DNA of 64,000 nucleotides from an uncultured Psychroserpens sp. (GTDB taxonomy: Bacteria; Bacteroidota; Bacteroidia; Flavobacteriales; Flavobacteriaceae). A program made the position numbers and the translations under genes. Of the stretch, positions 46,597 to 53,988 are shown in pieces (position 1 is the first letter of the stretch; every line of letters begins with the position of its first letter). A model generated the notes under the pieces. The model was not told where the DNA came from and did not search any database. It was given only the letters and a program-made list of their open reading frames with translations. The stretch spans positions 1-64,000 of the forward strand of contig CANLEE010000002.1 of NCBI GenBank assembly GCA_947489585.1. Reading direction: 5' to 3'.

Positions 46597-47121
46597 TTAT
46601 TTTATTTTAAACCCTTCTAATTCTGTTTTCAAAATATTAAAGGCACTATAAATCCTATACTCAACCACTTTCTTAGTGACGCCTAAAAACTCAGCTATTT
46701 CAGCATGTTTCTTTCCTTCAACTTTATTTAATAAAAACGCCACACGCTGTTCTTCACTTAAATTTTCTAGTACTCTTTTATAACGTTCATAAAACTCTTC
46801 TTGCTCAAGGATAAATTCGGGTGTCTCACTAGTATGCGATTTGGGTGTGATTTTTTGATGATTAAGTACCACCTTGTTATGCTTAATATCATTTAGCACC
46901 ATATTATTAGCCACCGTAAGCAAAAATGATTTGGCCTTACTAAGTGTTACCTTTTTACAGTTATCCCAAAGTTTTATAAAAGCATCCTGTGTTTTGTCTT
47001 TAGGGTTAAACTGTTCTCCATATTTATAATACAGGAAATTGTGAACATCTTTTGAATATGTATTATATACTTGCTCAAAAACTTTGGCTTCACATATATT
47101 TTCAGGTAGTTCTTTAATCAA
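46597..47121 (-). CDS. ECF sigma factor, FecI-like
   Basis: A 174-residue ECF sigma factor with region 2 (KYGEQFNPKDKTQDAFIKLW) and region 4 (SEEQRVAFLLNKVEGKKHAE plus helix-turn-helix IAEFLGVTKKVVEYRIYSAF). It pairs with the downstream FecR-like protein and STN receptor to form a cell-surface signalling cassette. It is divergent from the lipoprotein gene at 47231, which may be a target. Confidence 0.92.
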   Translation of the reverse strand: MIKELPENICEAKVFEQVYNTYSKDVHNFLYYKYGEQFNPKDKTQDAFIKLWDNCKKVTLSKAKSFLLTVANNMVLNDIKHNKVVLNHQKITPKSHTSETPEFILEQEEFYERYKRVLENLSEEQRVAFLLNKVEGKKHAEIAEFLGVTKKVVEYRIYSAFNILKTELEGFKIK

Positions 47122-47230
47122 TATTTAGTTTTTAGATTTTAAAGGTAAATAAATATTTATTTTTTTCAGGAGTTTTTAAAGTTGAGTTGTTATATATTAA
47201 ACTGCATTAGAAATAACGAAATGCAATATC

Positions 47231-48304
47231 ATGAAAGTAAGAATTAAAACAATTGTAATCCTATTTTTTTCATCACTAGTGATGTTAACTTCTTGCAGGA
47301 AAGAGGAGACTGAATTTATAGAAACGCCTCCAGAAGATAATTTAGAAGCTAATTCTCTAGTTGCAGATCTTATGCTAAGAACAGTTACAAACGATGGTTC
47401 TAATGATAATATTTTGGATCTTGCTAATTGTTTTAATATCAAATTTCCTGTTACGGTTACCGCAAATTCCATTAACGTCGCTATTAATAATGAAGAGGAT
47501 TATTACATGGTAGAATCTATTTTCGACGAAGATTATACTGACATTAATAATTTGGATATTTCATTTCCCATTACCATCGTAAATTCAGATTTTTCAGAGG
47601 ATACCATAAATAGTATGAGTGAGTTAATTGCAAATGCAAATAATTGTAATGGTGAAAATGTTGCAGACAATGATATTGAGTGTATCGATTTTATGTATCC
47701 ATTTTCAGCATCAAAATTCAACACCAATAATGAATTGATAGTTACTGAAACATTTACAAATGATAAAGAGCTCTATAGTTTTATTGAAGCGATAGACACT
47801 AATGATATTACAAGTATTAATTTTCCTATAAGTGTTCAGTTGTCTGACGGTACAGTATCAGAGATAAATTCTTTATCTGAACTTGAGTCAACAATCGCTA
47901 ATGAGCAAAACACCTGTGACGAAGATGATGATTATGACTATGATGATGATGATTGTAATGATTGTACACCAGAATTATTAGAAGATTTCCTAACAGGTTG
48001 CCAAGATTGGTATACCGATAAAGTACGACAAGATGATATCAATTACAATGATGTTTATGACGGATATGATTTTAACTTTTTTACTGATGGTACAGTTACC
48101 GCTTTCTGGAATTCGACATCAGCATCAGGAACTTGGTCAACTATAGGTACCGGAAATAACATGTCTGTTCTAATTGATATTCCTGCATTAACATTTTGTA
48201 ATAATAATTGGGAGCTACAGGAAATTACGACTAATGGAGTCACTAAAATCGATTTAAGAATTAATAACGAAGATCGATTACGATATAGAAATACATGCAA
48301 TTAG
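47231..48304 (+). CDS. Surface lipoprotein with duplicated module and Asp-rich linker
   Basis: A 357-residue lipoprotein (LVMLTSC, Cys22). Two related about 85-residue modules follow: one from CFNIKFPVTVTANSINVAIN to MSELIANANNC, the other from CIDFMYPFSASKFNTNNELI to LSELESTIANEQNTC. An acidic stretch (DEDDDYDYDDDDCNDC) links them to a C-terminal lipocalin-like domain (FFTDGTVTAFWNSTSASGTW). I recognise no named family. It is divergent from the FecI-like sigma gene and may be regulated with it. Cys are frequent for an exported protein and could form disulfides; the acidic linker may bind calcium. Confidence 0.75.
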   Translation: MKVRIKTIVILFFSSLVMLTSCRKEETEFIETPPEDNLEANSLVADLMLRTVTNDGSNDNILDLANCFNIKFPVTVTANSINVAINNEEDYYMVESIFDEDYTDINNLDISFPITIVNSDFSEDTINSMSELIANANNCNGENVADNDIECIDFMYPFSASKFNTNNELIVTETFTNDKELYSFIEAIDTNDITSINFPISVQLSDGTVSEINSLSELESTIANEQNTCDEDDDYDYDDDDCNDCTPELLEDFLTGCQDWYTDKVRQDDINYNDVYDGYDFNFFTDGTVTAFWNSTSASGTWSTIGTGNNMSVLIDIPALTFCNNNWELQEITTNGVTKIDLRINNEDRLRYRNTCN

Positions 48305-48371
48305 CACGCAACATAAATTGAAAAAGAAAAATTAAGGGATTTTAAATTGGTTGTTTGTTCCAAATTGTATC

Positions 48372-48405
48372 AAACTGCTTTAGCGTTTAATCGCTAGAGC
48401 AGTTT
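48372..48405 (+). terminator. Terminator-like hairpin after the duplicated-module lipoprotein
   Basis: AAACTGCTTTAGCG (48372-48385) and CGCTAGAGCAGTTT (48392-48405) pair over 14 bp with one wobble around a 6-nt loop. The downstream T-run is short (TTT then A-run). Confidence 0.5.
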
Positions 48406-48431
48406 AAAAAAGCCTAATAAAAAATTATACG

Positions 48432-48818
48432 ATGCGTAAATGGATTAAAATTTCGATAATTCTTATTACAATGTTACTAATTGTCATTATTGGCTATAAG
48501 TACATCTATCAAGATCATAGAAACATAGAAAATGAAGTGGCACAATATGAAATAACCACAAATGAAATTGCGCTCCAGTTTTCTGAAAACGCTGAACATG
48601 CAACATCAAAATACCTCAATACAACTATTGAAATTAGTGGTACGGTTTCAGAAAATGATAGCAGTACAATTACACTCGAAGATAAGGTGTTTTGTCAATT
48701 CACTAAAATGATTAAACATAATGTGGAGCTAAATTCAGAATTAAAAATAAAAGGACGTGTTATTGGTTACGACGATTTACTAGAACAAGTAAAATTAGAT
48801 CAATGCATCATTAATTAA
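48432..48818 (+). CDS. Membrane-anchored OB-fold protein (tRNA_anti-like)
   Basis: A 128-residue protein with one N-terminal membrane helix (ISIILITMLLIVIIGYKYIY) and an OB-fold-like periplasmic domain: YLNTTIEISGTVSENDSSTI, then VFCQFTKMIKHNVELNSELK and IKGRVIGYDDLLEQVKLDQC. These match the small tRNA_anti-like family found in Bacteroidota envelopes, whose function is unknown. It heads a five-gene unit (to 51440) with a T9SS protein, a DUF5777 barrel, a cytochrome and YceI. Confidence 0.75.
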   Translation: MRKWIKISIILITMLLIVIIGYKYIYQDHRNIENEVAQYEITTNEIALQFSENAEHATSKYLNTTIEISGTVSENDSSTITLEDKVFCQFTKMIKHNVELNSELKIKGRVIGYDDLLEQVKLDQCIIN

Positions 48819-48826
48819 ATAGAACT

Positions 48827-49591
48827 ATGAAAACAAATTACATTATCAAAACCATCTTTACTCTAGTTATAATGACTTTCATAAGTCATCAAACTAATGC
48901 ACAATTTAGAATCGTAGAAGTTGATCCTGCAGCTGACACTGTAACGATTAAAAACTTCGGAAGCACTACTGAAAATGTAGGATCTCACAGACTTTGTAGC
49001 TTAATTACCTACAGAACATTATCATCTCAAACAACTATTATAGAAGGATCATTTAATCTTGCTCCAAATGCTGAAGTCACAGTTTCCATTGCAGGAAATT
49101 GGCTAAATGATGCAGGAGCAGATTTGGGCTTATACCTTCCAACTGGAAGCTTTGGTATTGCTGCAAATATGATAGACTTTACACAATGGGGAAGTGGCGG
49201 AAATGGTCGAGAAGGTTTAGCTGTAACAAATGGGTTTTGGACAGCTGGAACGTTTATAAATGTGGCACCTCCATATCAATTTAACGGAAGCGCTAGTGAT
49301 TTTGGCGTAGGTTTCTGGGATACACTTCTTAGTGTAGATGATTTAAATACATCTTCAAGTTTTAGTGTGTATCCAAATCCTACAAACTCAATATTAACTG
49401 TTGAACTAAATAGCAGTCAGACCAATTTAACTTACCAAGTTTTCGATATACTAGGCAAGCAAATTGTTACTAAAACTTTAGGAACTGAAAACCTATCTCA
49501 AATTGATGTTTCTAACTGGAATACTGGATTGTATCTTATCAAAATTTCAAATGGAGGTAAAACTGAAACCAAACGTTTTATCAAAAACTAA
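48827..49591 (+). CDS. T9SS-secreted protein, lamin-tail-like with C-terminal sorting domain
   Basis: The 254-residue protein has a signal peptide (LVIMTFISHQTNAQ), a beta-rich N-terminal domain (VDPAADTVTIKNFGSTTENV, SFNLAPNAEVTVSIAGNWLN) resembling a lamin-tail domain, and a type A T9SS C-terminal sorting domain: FSVYPNPTNSILTVEL, VFDILGKQIVTK, DVSNWNTGLYLIKIS and the basic end KRFIKN. It would be carried across the outer membrane and anchored or released. It sits 8 bp after the OB-fold gene. Confidence 0.85.
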   Translation: MKTNYIIKTIFTLVIMTFISHQTNAQFRIVEVDPAADTVTIKNFGSTTENVGSHRLCSLITYRTLSSQTTIIEGSFNLAPNAEVTVSIAGNWLNDAGADLGLYLPTGSFGIAANMIDFTQWGSGGNGREGLAVTNGFWTAGTFINVAPPYQFNGSASDFGVGFWDTLLSVDDLNTSSSFSVYPNPTNSILTVELNSSQTNLTYQVFDILGKQIVTKTLGTENLSQIDVSNWNTGLYLIKISNGGKTETKRFIKN

Positions 49592-49606
49592 ATACATAAA
49601 ATAAAG

Positions 49607-49642
49607 CCAAATACTAAGCATATTAATTAGTATTTGGTTTTT
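49607..49642 (+). terminator. Hairpin with T-run inside the DUF5777 unit
   Basis: CCAAATACTAA (49607-49617), 9-nt loop, TTAGTATTTGG (49627-49637) then TTTTT. A perfect 11-bp stem between the T9SS gene and the DUF5777 gene may reduce or separate expression of the two halves. Confidence 0.6.
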
Positions 49643-49658
49643 AATTAATCTATACATT

Positions 49659-50510
49659 ATGAAAAAAATATTTTTCATGCTTCTCTGTGCGCCATTTCTA
49701 GCAACTGCTCAAGGCGATTTATTGAATGAAATTGACACAGATGACACTATTAAAGATCAATTCGTTACAGCTGCATTTAAAGGTTTAAAAGTTGTTAATT
49801 TCGAATCTACAAAGCTCGTAGCAAAAAAAGAGTTCACATTCATTGTATCACATAGATTTGGAAGTATAGAAAATGGATTTGACAGTTTCTTCGGTCTTGA
49901 TGACGCTGTAACACGATTAAACTTCGTTTATGGTATTTCTGATGGTTTGAATATTGGGTTGTCTCGAAGTTCCTTTCAAAAAATCTATGAAGTTTCTGCA
50001 AAATATAGGTTATTAAGACAGCAAGACAATGGGTTTCCATTTACTGTAGTTGGCTTTAATTCTATTTTGGTAAATACAGCATTAGAAGAAGCCAACTTAC
50101 CAAAACTCGAATTTAAACACCGTTTAGGTTATACTGCGCAACTCCTAATATCTAGAAAGGTTAATTCGAATTTTTCTTTTGAATTTGCCCCTACATTTTT
50201 CCATGACAACTATGTGCAGCAAAACAACCAAGACAACTCACAGTTCGCCTTAGGTTTAGGTGCTCGACATAAATTGACAAAACGATGGTCTATAAATGCA
50301 GATTATGGCTGGCATCTAAATAGAGCTGAAAATTCACCTTTTAAAAACCCCCTTTCTATTGGATTTGATTTAGAAACTGGAGGTCATGTATTTCAACTAC
50401 ATTTTTCGAATGCTCAAGCCATGAACACAAATGGGTTTCTAGGACAAGCTACTGGAGATTGGAGTGATGGTAACATCTATTTTGGATTCAACTTAAGTCG
50501 TGTATTTTAA
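49659..50510 (+). CDS. DUF5777 family outer-membrane beta-barrel protein
   Basis: A 283-residue protein with a signal peptide (IFFMLLCAPFLATAQ), then a run of amphipathic beta strands with the family pattern: FIVSHRFGSIENGFDSFFGL, LNFVYGISDGLNIGLSRSSF and LGARHKLTKRWSINADYGWH, ending in Phe (FGFNLSRVF). A barrel in the outer membrane is expected; the substrate or partner is unknown. In flavobacteria this family lies next to YceI and cytochrome genes as here. Confidence 0.85.
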   Translation: MKKIFFMLLCAPFLATAQGDLLNEIDTDDTIKDQFVTAAFKGLKVVNFESTKLVAKKEFTFIVSHRFGSIENGFDSFFGLDDAVTRLNFVYGISDGLNIGLSRSSFQKIYEVSAKYRLLRQQDNGFPFTVVGFNSILVNTALEEANLPKLEFKHRLGYTAQLLISRKVNSNFSFEFAPTFFHDNYVQQNNQDNSQFALGLGARHKLTKRWSINADYGWHLNRAENSPFKNPLSIGFDLETGGHVFQLHFSNAQAMNTNGFLGQATGDWSDGNIYFGFNLSRVF

Positions 50511-50521
50511 ATTAAAAGATT

Positions 50522-50884
50522 ATGAAAACTAAATATATATTATATCTAATTATTGGAGGATTACTACTTAACTGTAGTAATGTGAGCGAAGAAGACCTAA
50601 TCGATTCAACACCATTACCTTCAACTATTACGTATAACGATAATGTAAAATCCATAATAGACACTAACTGTACTGGATGTCACAGTGATCCACCTATTAA
50701 TGGAGCTCCTATTCCACTTGTCACATTTGAAAATGTAAAAAATGCTATTGAAAATAATGGATTAATATCTCGTATATCATCAAATGACCTTGGCTTTTTA
50801 ATGCCTTTTGGAGGCCCACGATTACCACAAAACACTATAGATATTATTGTTCAATGGGAAGCCGACGGATTATTAGAAGATTAA
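50522..50884 (+). CDS. c-type cytochrome lipoprotein (one CxxCH)
   Basis: A 120-residue lipoprotein (LLLNC, Cys18) with one haem site CTGCH in IDTNCTGCHSDPPINGAPIP; a Met in FLMPFGGPRLP could be the second ligand. The fold and length resemble class I cytochromes acting as periplasmic or surface electron carriers. It lies 11 bp after the DUF5777 gene and 19 bp before YceI; a role in one redox or quinone-linked envelope process is inferred. Confidence 0.82.
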   Translation: MKTKYILYLIIGGLLLNCSNVSEEDLIDSTPLPSTITYNDNVKSIIDTNCTGCHSDPPINGAPIPLVTFENVKNAIENNGLISRISSNDLGFLMPFGGPRLPQNTIDIIVQWEADGLLED

Positions 50885-50903
50885 TTTTTTTAAACCTCAT
50901 AAA

Positions 50904-51440
50904 ATGAAAAAGATCATATTTATTCTTGTTTTGGTTAGTACTAGCGTTACAGCACAAAACAAATACCTCACAAAAACTGGAACGATTAATTTTGAAGCCT
51001 CGGTACCATCGTTTGAAGATGTCGCAGCAAAAAGCAATTCAGTAACAGTAATTTTAAACACTGAGAATGGTGAAATTGCTGCATTGGCATTAGTGAAAGG
51101 ATTTCGATTCAAAAATGCCTTAATGGAAGAACACTTTAATGAAAATTATGCTGAGTCTGATAAGTTTCCAAAAGCAACTTTTAAGGGGAAAATTGAAAGC
51201 TTTGATATAAAAACTACTGAAGCGACATATATTCTAAATGGGACACTAACATTTCATGGCAAATCAAAACCTATAAGCAACATTACTATTAATTTGGTAT
51301 CAATTGAACAGCAGATTACACTAAGCGGAAGTTTTAAAACAAAAGCATCTGATTTTGATATAGAAATACCAAAAATAGTGCGTAACAAAATAGCAGAAGA
51401 CATTGTAATATCTTTTGAATTTGTATTACTTAAAAAATAA
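50904..51440 (+). CDS. YceI family protein
   Basis: A 178-residue exported protein with signal peptide (IIFILVLVSTSVTAQ) and the YceI lipocalin-like pattern: GTINFEASVPSFEDVAAKSN, GFRFKNALMEEHFNENYAES and KFPKATFKGKIE, then TLTFHGKSKPISNITI. YceI proteins are beta-barrel carriers that bind isoprenoid-like lipids such as polyprenyl quinone. It is the last gene of the OB-fold/T9SS/DUF5777/cytochrome/YceI unit. Confidence 0.9.
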   Translation: MKKIIFILVLVSTSVTAQNKYLTKTGTINFEASVPSFEDVAAKSNSVTVILNTENGEIAALALVKGFRFKNALMEEHFNENYAESDKFPKATFKGKIESFDIKTTEATYILNGTLTFHGKSKPISNITINLVSIEQQITLSGSFKTKASDFDIEIPKIVRNKIAEDIVISFEFVLLKK

Positions 51441-51515
51441 ATCTATTTGATTATAGTTTAATAAATCGTTTGGTTTGACTAACATCATCTAACCAGGAAA
51501 ATCAACACAAATAAA

Positions 51516-51547
51516 AAAGCCCATTGCGATTAAAACAATGGGCTTTT
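51516..51547. terminator. Terminator between YceI and the convergent T9SS gene
   Basis: AAAGCCCATTG (51516-51526), loop of 9, CAATGGGCTTT (51536-51546) with T at the end; an A-run precedes, so it can serve both strands. Confidence 0.88.
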
Positions 51548-51565
51548 ACTATGTTATTATCTAAA

Positions 51566-52450
51566 TTATTGCTTTACAAATCGTTTAGTAAGCGTTTTTG
51601 TATCTGTCGATAGTCTTACTAAATAAATACCTGAATTCCAGTTAGAAACATCAATTGAAGATGCCATAGCATCTAATATTTTAGAATATACTTTCTTTCC
51701 TAACACATCGTAAACAGTCACATAGGTGTTCTCAAAATCATTTGACAACTTGATGTTTAATTTAGTTGTTGCTGGATTAGGAGAAATTTCAAATTCATTT
51801 TGAACTCCTAAATCGTTTACACCTAATGTTAATGATGCAGTAATATTATCTATATCTAAAGTTGATGAAGATCCTGGGAAATCATCAACATTTTGCCAGG
51901 TAGGAGCACTACTACTTAATATTCTCATTGTATTAACCGCTGCTAATGCTTGTTCTATAGTAACAGCACCTGAGCCTCCGACAGAAGTAAAATCTGCAGC
52001 AGAAATAGGAATCGTTACAGACTGCCATCCTGAACCTGCAATAACGTTAACTGCATTTGTAGTACATATTTTTTTACCACTTGGCCCTTGAAATGCAACT
52101 CTTAAATTTAAATCTGATGTCGTAACTCTAGCATCAAATCTAATAGCAACAATACTTTGGCTTGAAAAATCACCAGACCATTGTGCAGCAGCATTAAATA
52201 TGACCATTTTACTACCAGCGTCTGGTGGATTTTCTGGAAAAATGGCAGTATACGTTAAGTAACCATCACCAGCACCATTAGGTCCACCATCAGCAACATA
52301 TGCTGGAGGTGAAACTGCAGAACCAGGACTACCAATTATCCAGTTTTGCGTTGTAGTATCTTCAAAATCATCTACTTGACCACCAACAACTTGCGCTAAT
52401 ACAATTGAAGAGGTTAATAATAATGATAAAAAAAGTAACTTTGTTTTCAT
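51566..52450 (-). CDS. T9SS-secreted protein with carbohydrate-binding-like domain
   Basis: The 294-residue protein has a signal peptide (FLSLLLTSSIVLAQ), a beta-rich domain (WIIGSPGSAVSPPAYVADGG, VAIRFDARVTTSDLNLRVAF, GSGWQSVTIPIS) resembling carbohydrate-binding modules, and a type A T9SS C-terminal sorting domain (FEISPNPATTKLNIKL, VYDVLGKKVYSK, DVSNWNSGIYLVRLS, KRFVKQ). It will be surface-exposed or released; ligand unknown. Confidence 0.82.
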   Translation of the reverse strand: MKTKLLFLSLLLTSSIVLAQVVGGQVDDFEDTTTQNWIIGSPGSAVSPPAYVADGGPNGAGDGYLTYTAIFPENPPDAGSKMVIFNAAAQWSGDFSSQSIVAIRFDARVTTSDLNLRVAFQGPSGKKICTTNAVNVIAGSGWQSVTIPISAADFTSVGGSGAVTIEQALAAVNTMRILSSSAPTWQNVDDFPGSSSTLDIDNITASLTLGVNDLGVQNEFEISPNPATTKLNIKLSNDFENTYVTVYDVLGKKVYSKILDAMASSIDVSNWNSGIYLVRLSTDTKTLTKRFVKQ

Positions 52451-52528
52451 AATTTTTCTTTTAGCAAATCAAATATACCACATTTTCATATTATAGATTA
52501 TCAAAAATGACGCCAATTGTTTTAAAAC

Positions 52529-52561
52529 AAGAAAGCCATTAATTTAATTAATGGCTTTCTT
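52529..52561. terminator. Terminator between the two minus-strand T9SS genes
   Basis: A perfect 14-bp stem: AAGAAAGCCATTAA (52529-52542), TTTAA loop, TTAATGGCTTTCTT (52548-52561), directly after the DOMON-like gene on the minus strand. Confidence 0.8.
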
Positions 52562-52580
52562 AATAAGAATAAATATAATT

Positions 52581-53381
52581 TTACTGCTTTACAAAACGCT
52601 TAACCTTAGTAGCATTTTCAGATGAAACTTTAATAATATATATACCATTACTCCAGTTAGAAACATCTATATTTGATGAAATAGAGCTTATTTTTTTATT
52701 CAAAACTCTTTTACCCAAAACATCATAAACTTCAATCTTAATATCATCAGTATAAACTGATAAATTTAAAGTGAAATTTGTTTTAGCAGGATTAGGTGTA
52801 ATTTGAAAATCATTTACTTCAAATTCTTCTTCACTTAGTGTTAACCCTTGCATTGTAACTCCTCTACCCTCAATTCCATGCCATTCTAAATCATAGCCTT
52901 CGAAACGAGCTCTAGCCCAAGCTAATTCTATCGAAGTTGCAGTAGCTGAAAACACATAATCATTATTATTACCTGTATTAGTTGCTCTTGTAGCAACTAT
53001 TGTTCTAACCCCCGAATCTAATATATTTGATGACACCGACCAATCACGTTCTCCTTCTAAATCTTCAGTTGGCACTATTCCTGTCGCATCATCACCTGGA
53101 TTCTGTCCTTCAAATCCATAATATCTATCTGTAAGAGTTGTTCCATCATATATAACAACATCATCTCCTGCTGTCATACCTTGAACTCCAAAACCAACAC
53201 CTAACCATCTGTTATCTGGACCTATCATTGTTAATGTGGTTGTCGTTGAATTCACATCTATCTGTATAGAAAATTCTAAACCAGGAGTATTAGAGAGATT
53301 AATCAAACCTGTAGTATATGTTTGACTAAATCCAATATTAAAATAAAGTATACCTATTAAGGCAAATGTAATTTTTTTCAT
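52581..53381 (-). CDS. T9SS-secreted DOMON-like protein
   Basis: A 266-residue protein with signal peptide (FALIGILYFNIGFSQ), a DOMON-like beta-sandwich (WLGVGFGVQGMTAGDDVVIY, YYGFEGQNPGDDATGI, SSNILDSGVRTIVATRATNT, ELAWARARFEGYDLEWHGIE) and a type A T9SS sorting domain (FQITPNPAKTNFTLNL, VYDVLGKRVLNK, DVSNWSNGIYIIKVS, KRFVKQ). DOMON domains bind haem or sugars and act in extracellular electron transfer; haem binding here is inferred. The gene follows the ankyrin gene by 5 bp. Confidence 0.82.
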   Translation of the reverse strand: MKKITFALIGILYFNIGFSQTYTTGLINLSNTPGLEFSIQIDVNSTTTTLTMIGPDNRWLGVGFGVQGMTAGDDVVIYDGTTLTDRYYGFEGQNPGDDATGIVPTEDLEGERDWSVSSNILDSGVRTIVATRATNTGNNNDYVFSATATSIELAWARARFEGYDLEWHGIEGRGVTMQGLTLSEEEFEVNDFQITPNPAKTNFTLNLSVYTDDIKIEVYDVLGKRVLNKKISSISSNIDVSNWSNGIYIIKVSSENATKVKRFVKQ

Positions 53382-53386
53382 AGTGA

Positions 53387-53911
53387 TTATTCTTTATTGA
53401 TAAGTTTTAATATCGATTCATTCTTTGTCATAGCCGCATAATCTTTTGCATTATTACCTCTATGATCTTCAAAGTCGACATCAGCATCAGCATCTATTAA
53501 TAATTTTATTATTTTTTCATTTCTAAAAATTATAGCATAATGTAATGGTGTTGTTCCATTAACATCTGCTAAGTTCGGATTCGCTTTTAATTCAAGTAAA
53601 TGCTCCACAATAACAGGTCTATTCTTATAAACAGCAGCCATTAAAGGTGTACCATAATCACTATTACCATCAATATTTTTAACTTTTGAAGCTAAAAATA
53701 AAGCAACATCCTTATCTCCTTTATAACAAGCTAGTGTCAAAGGAACATACCCATTAGAATCAATAGCATTAATTGTATCACTATTAATCCTCATTAATAA
53801 TTTGACATCTTCTACTGTTCCAGAGCGAGCTACATCAAAAATACTTTTTTGAGAAAAAGCAAATGATGATATTGCAAAAAAAACTATTAAGCAGAATTGT
53901 TTGATATTCAA
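53387..53911 (-). CDS. Exported ankyrin-repeat protein
   Basis: A 174-residue protein with a signal peptide (LIVFFAISSFAFSQ) and about four ankyrin repeats (NAIDSNGYVPLTLACYKGDK, GNSDYGTPLMAAVYKNRPVI, ANPNLADVNGTTPLHYAIIF, ADVDFEDHRGNNAKDYAAMT). It probably binds another envelope protein. In some bacteria such proteins (AnkB-like) sit with catalase and protect against peroxide; that link is not shown here. It is the first gene of a two-gene unit with the DOMON-like cargo gene. Confidence 0.82.
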   Translation of the reverse strand: MNIKQFCLIVFFAISSFAFSQKSIFDVARSGTVEDVKLLMRINSDTINAIDSNGYVPLTLACYKGDKDVALFLASKVKNIDGNSDYGTPLMAAVYKNRPVIVEHLLELKANPNLADVNGTTPLHYAIIFRNEKIIKLLIDADADVDFEDHRGNNAKDYAAMTKNESILKLINKE

Positions 53912-53988
53912 AATATTAGATTTGAGTAATAATTGACTAAATTAATACTTTTACTTAAATTTAATATACAATTCACCGAAAAAACAGC

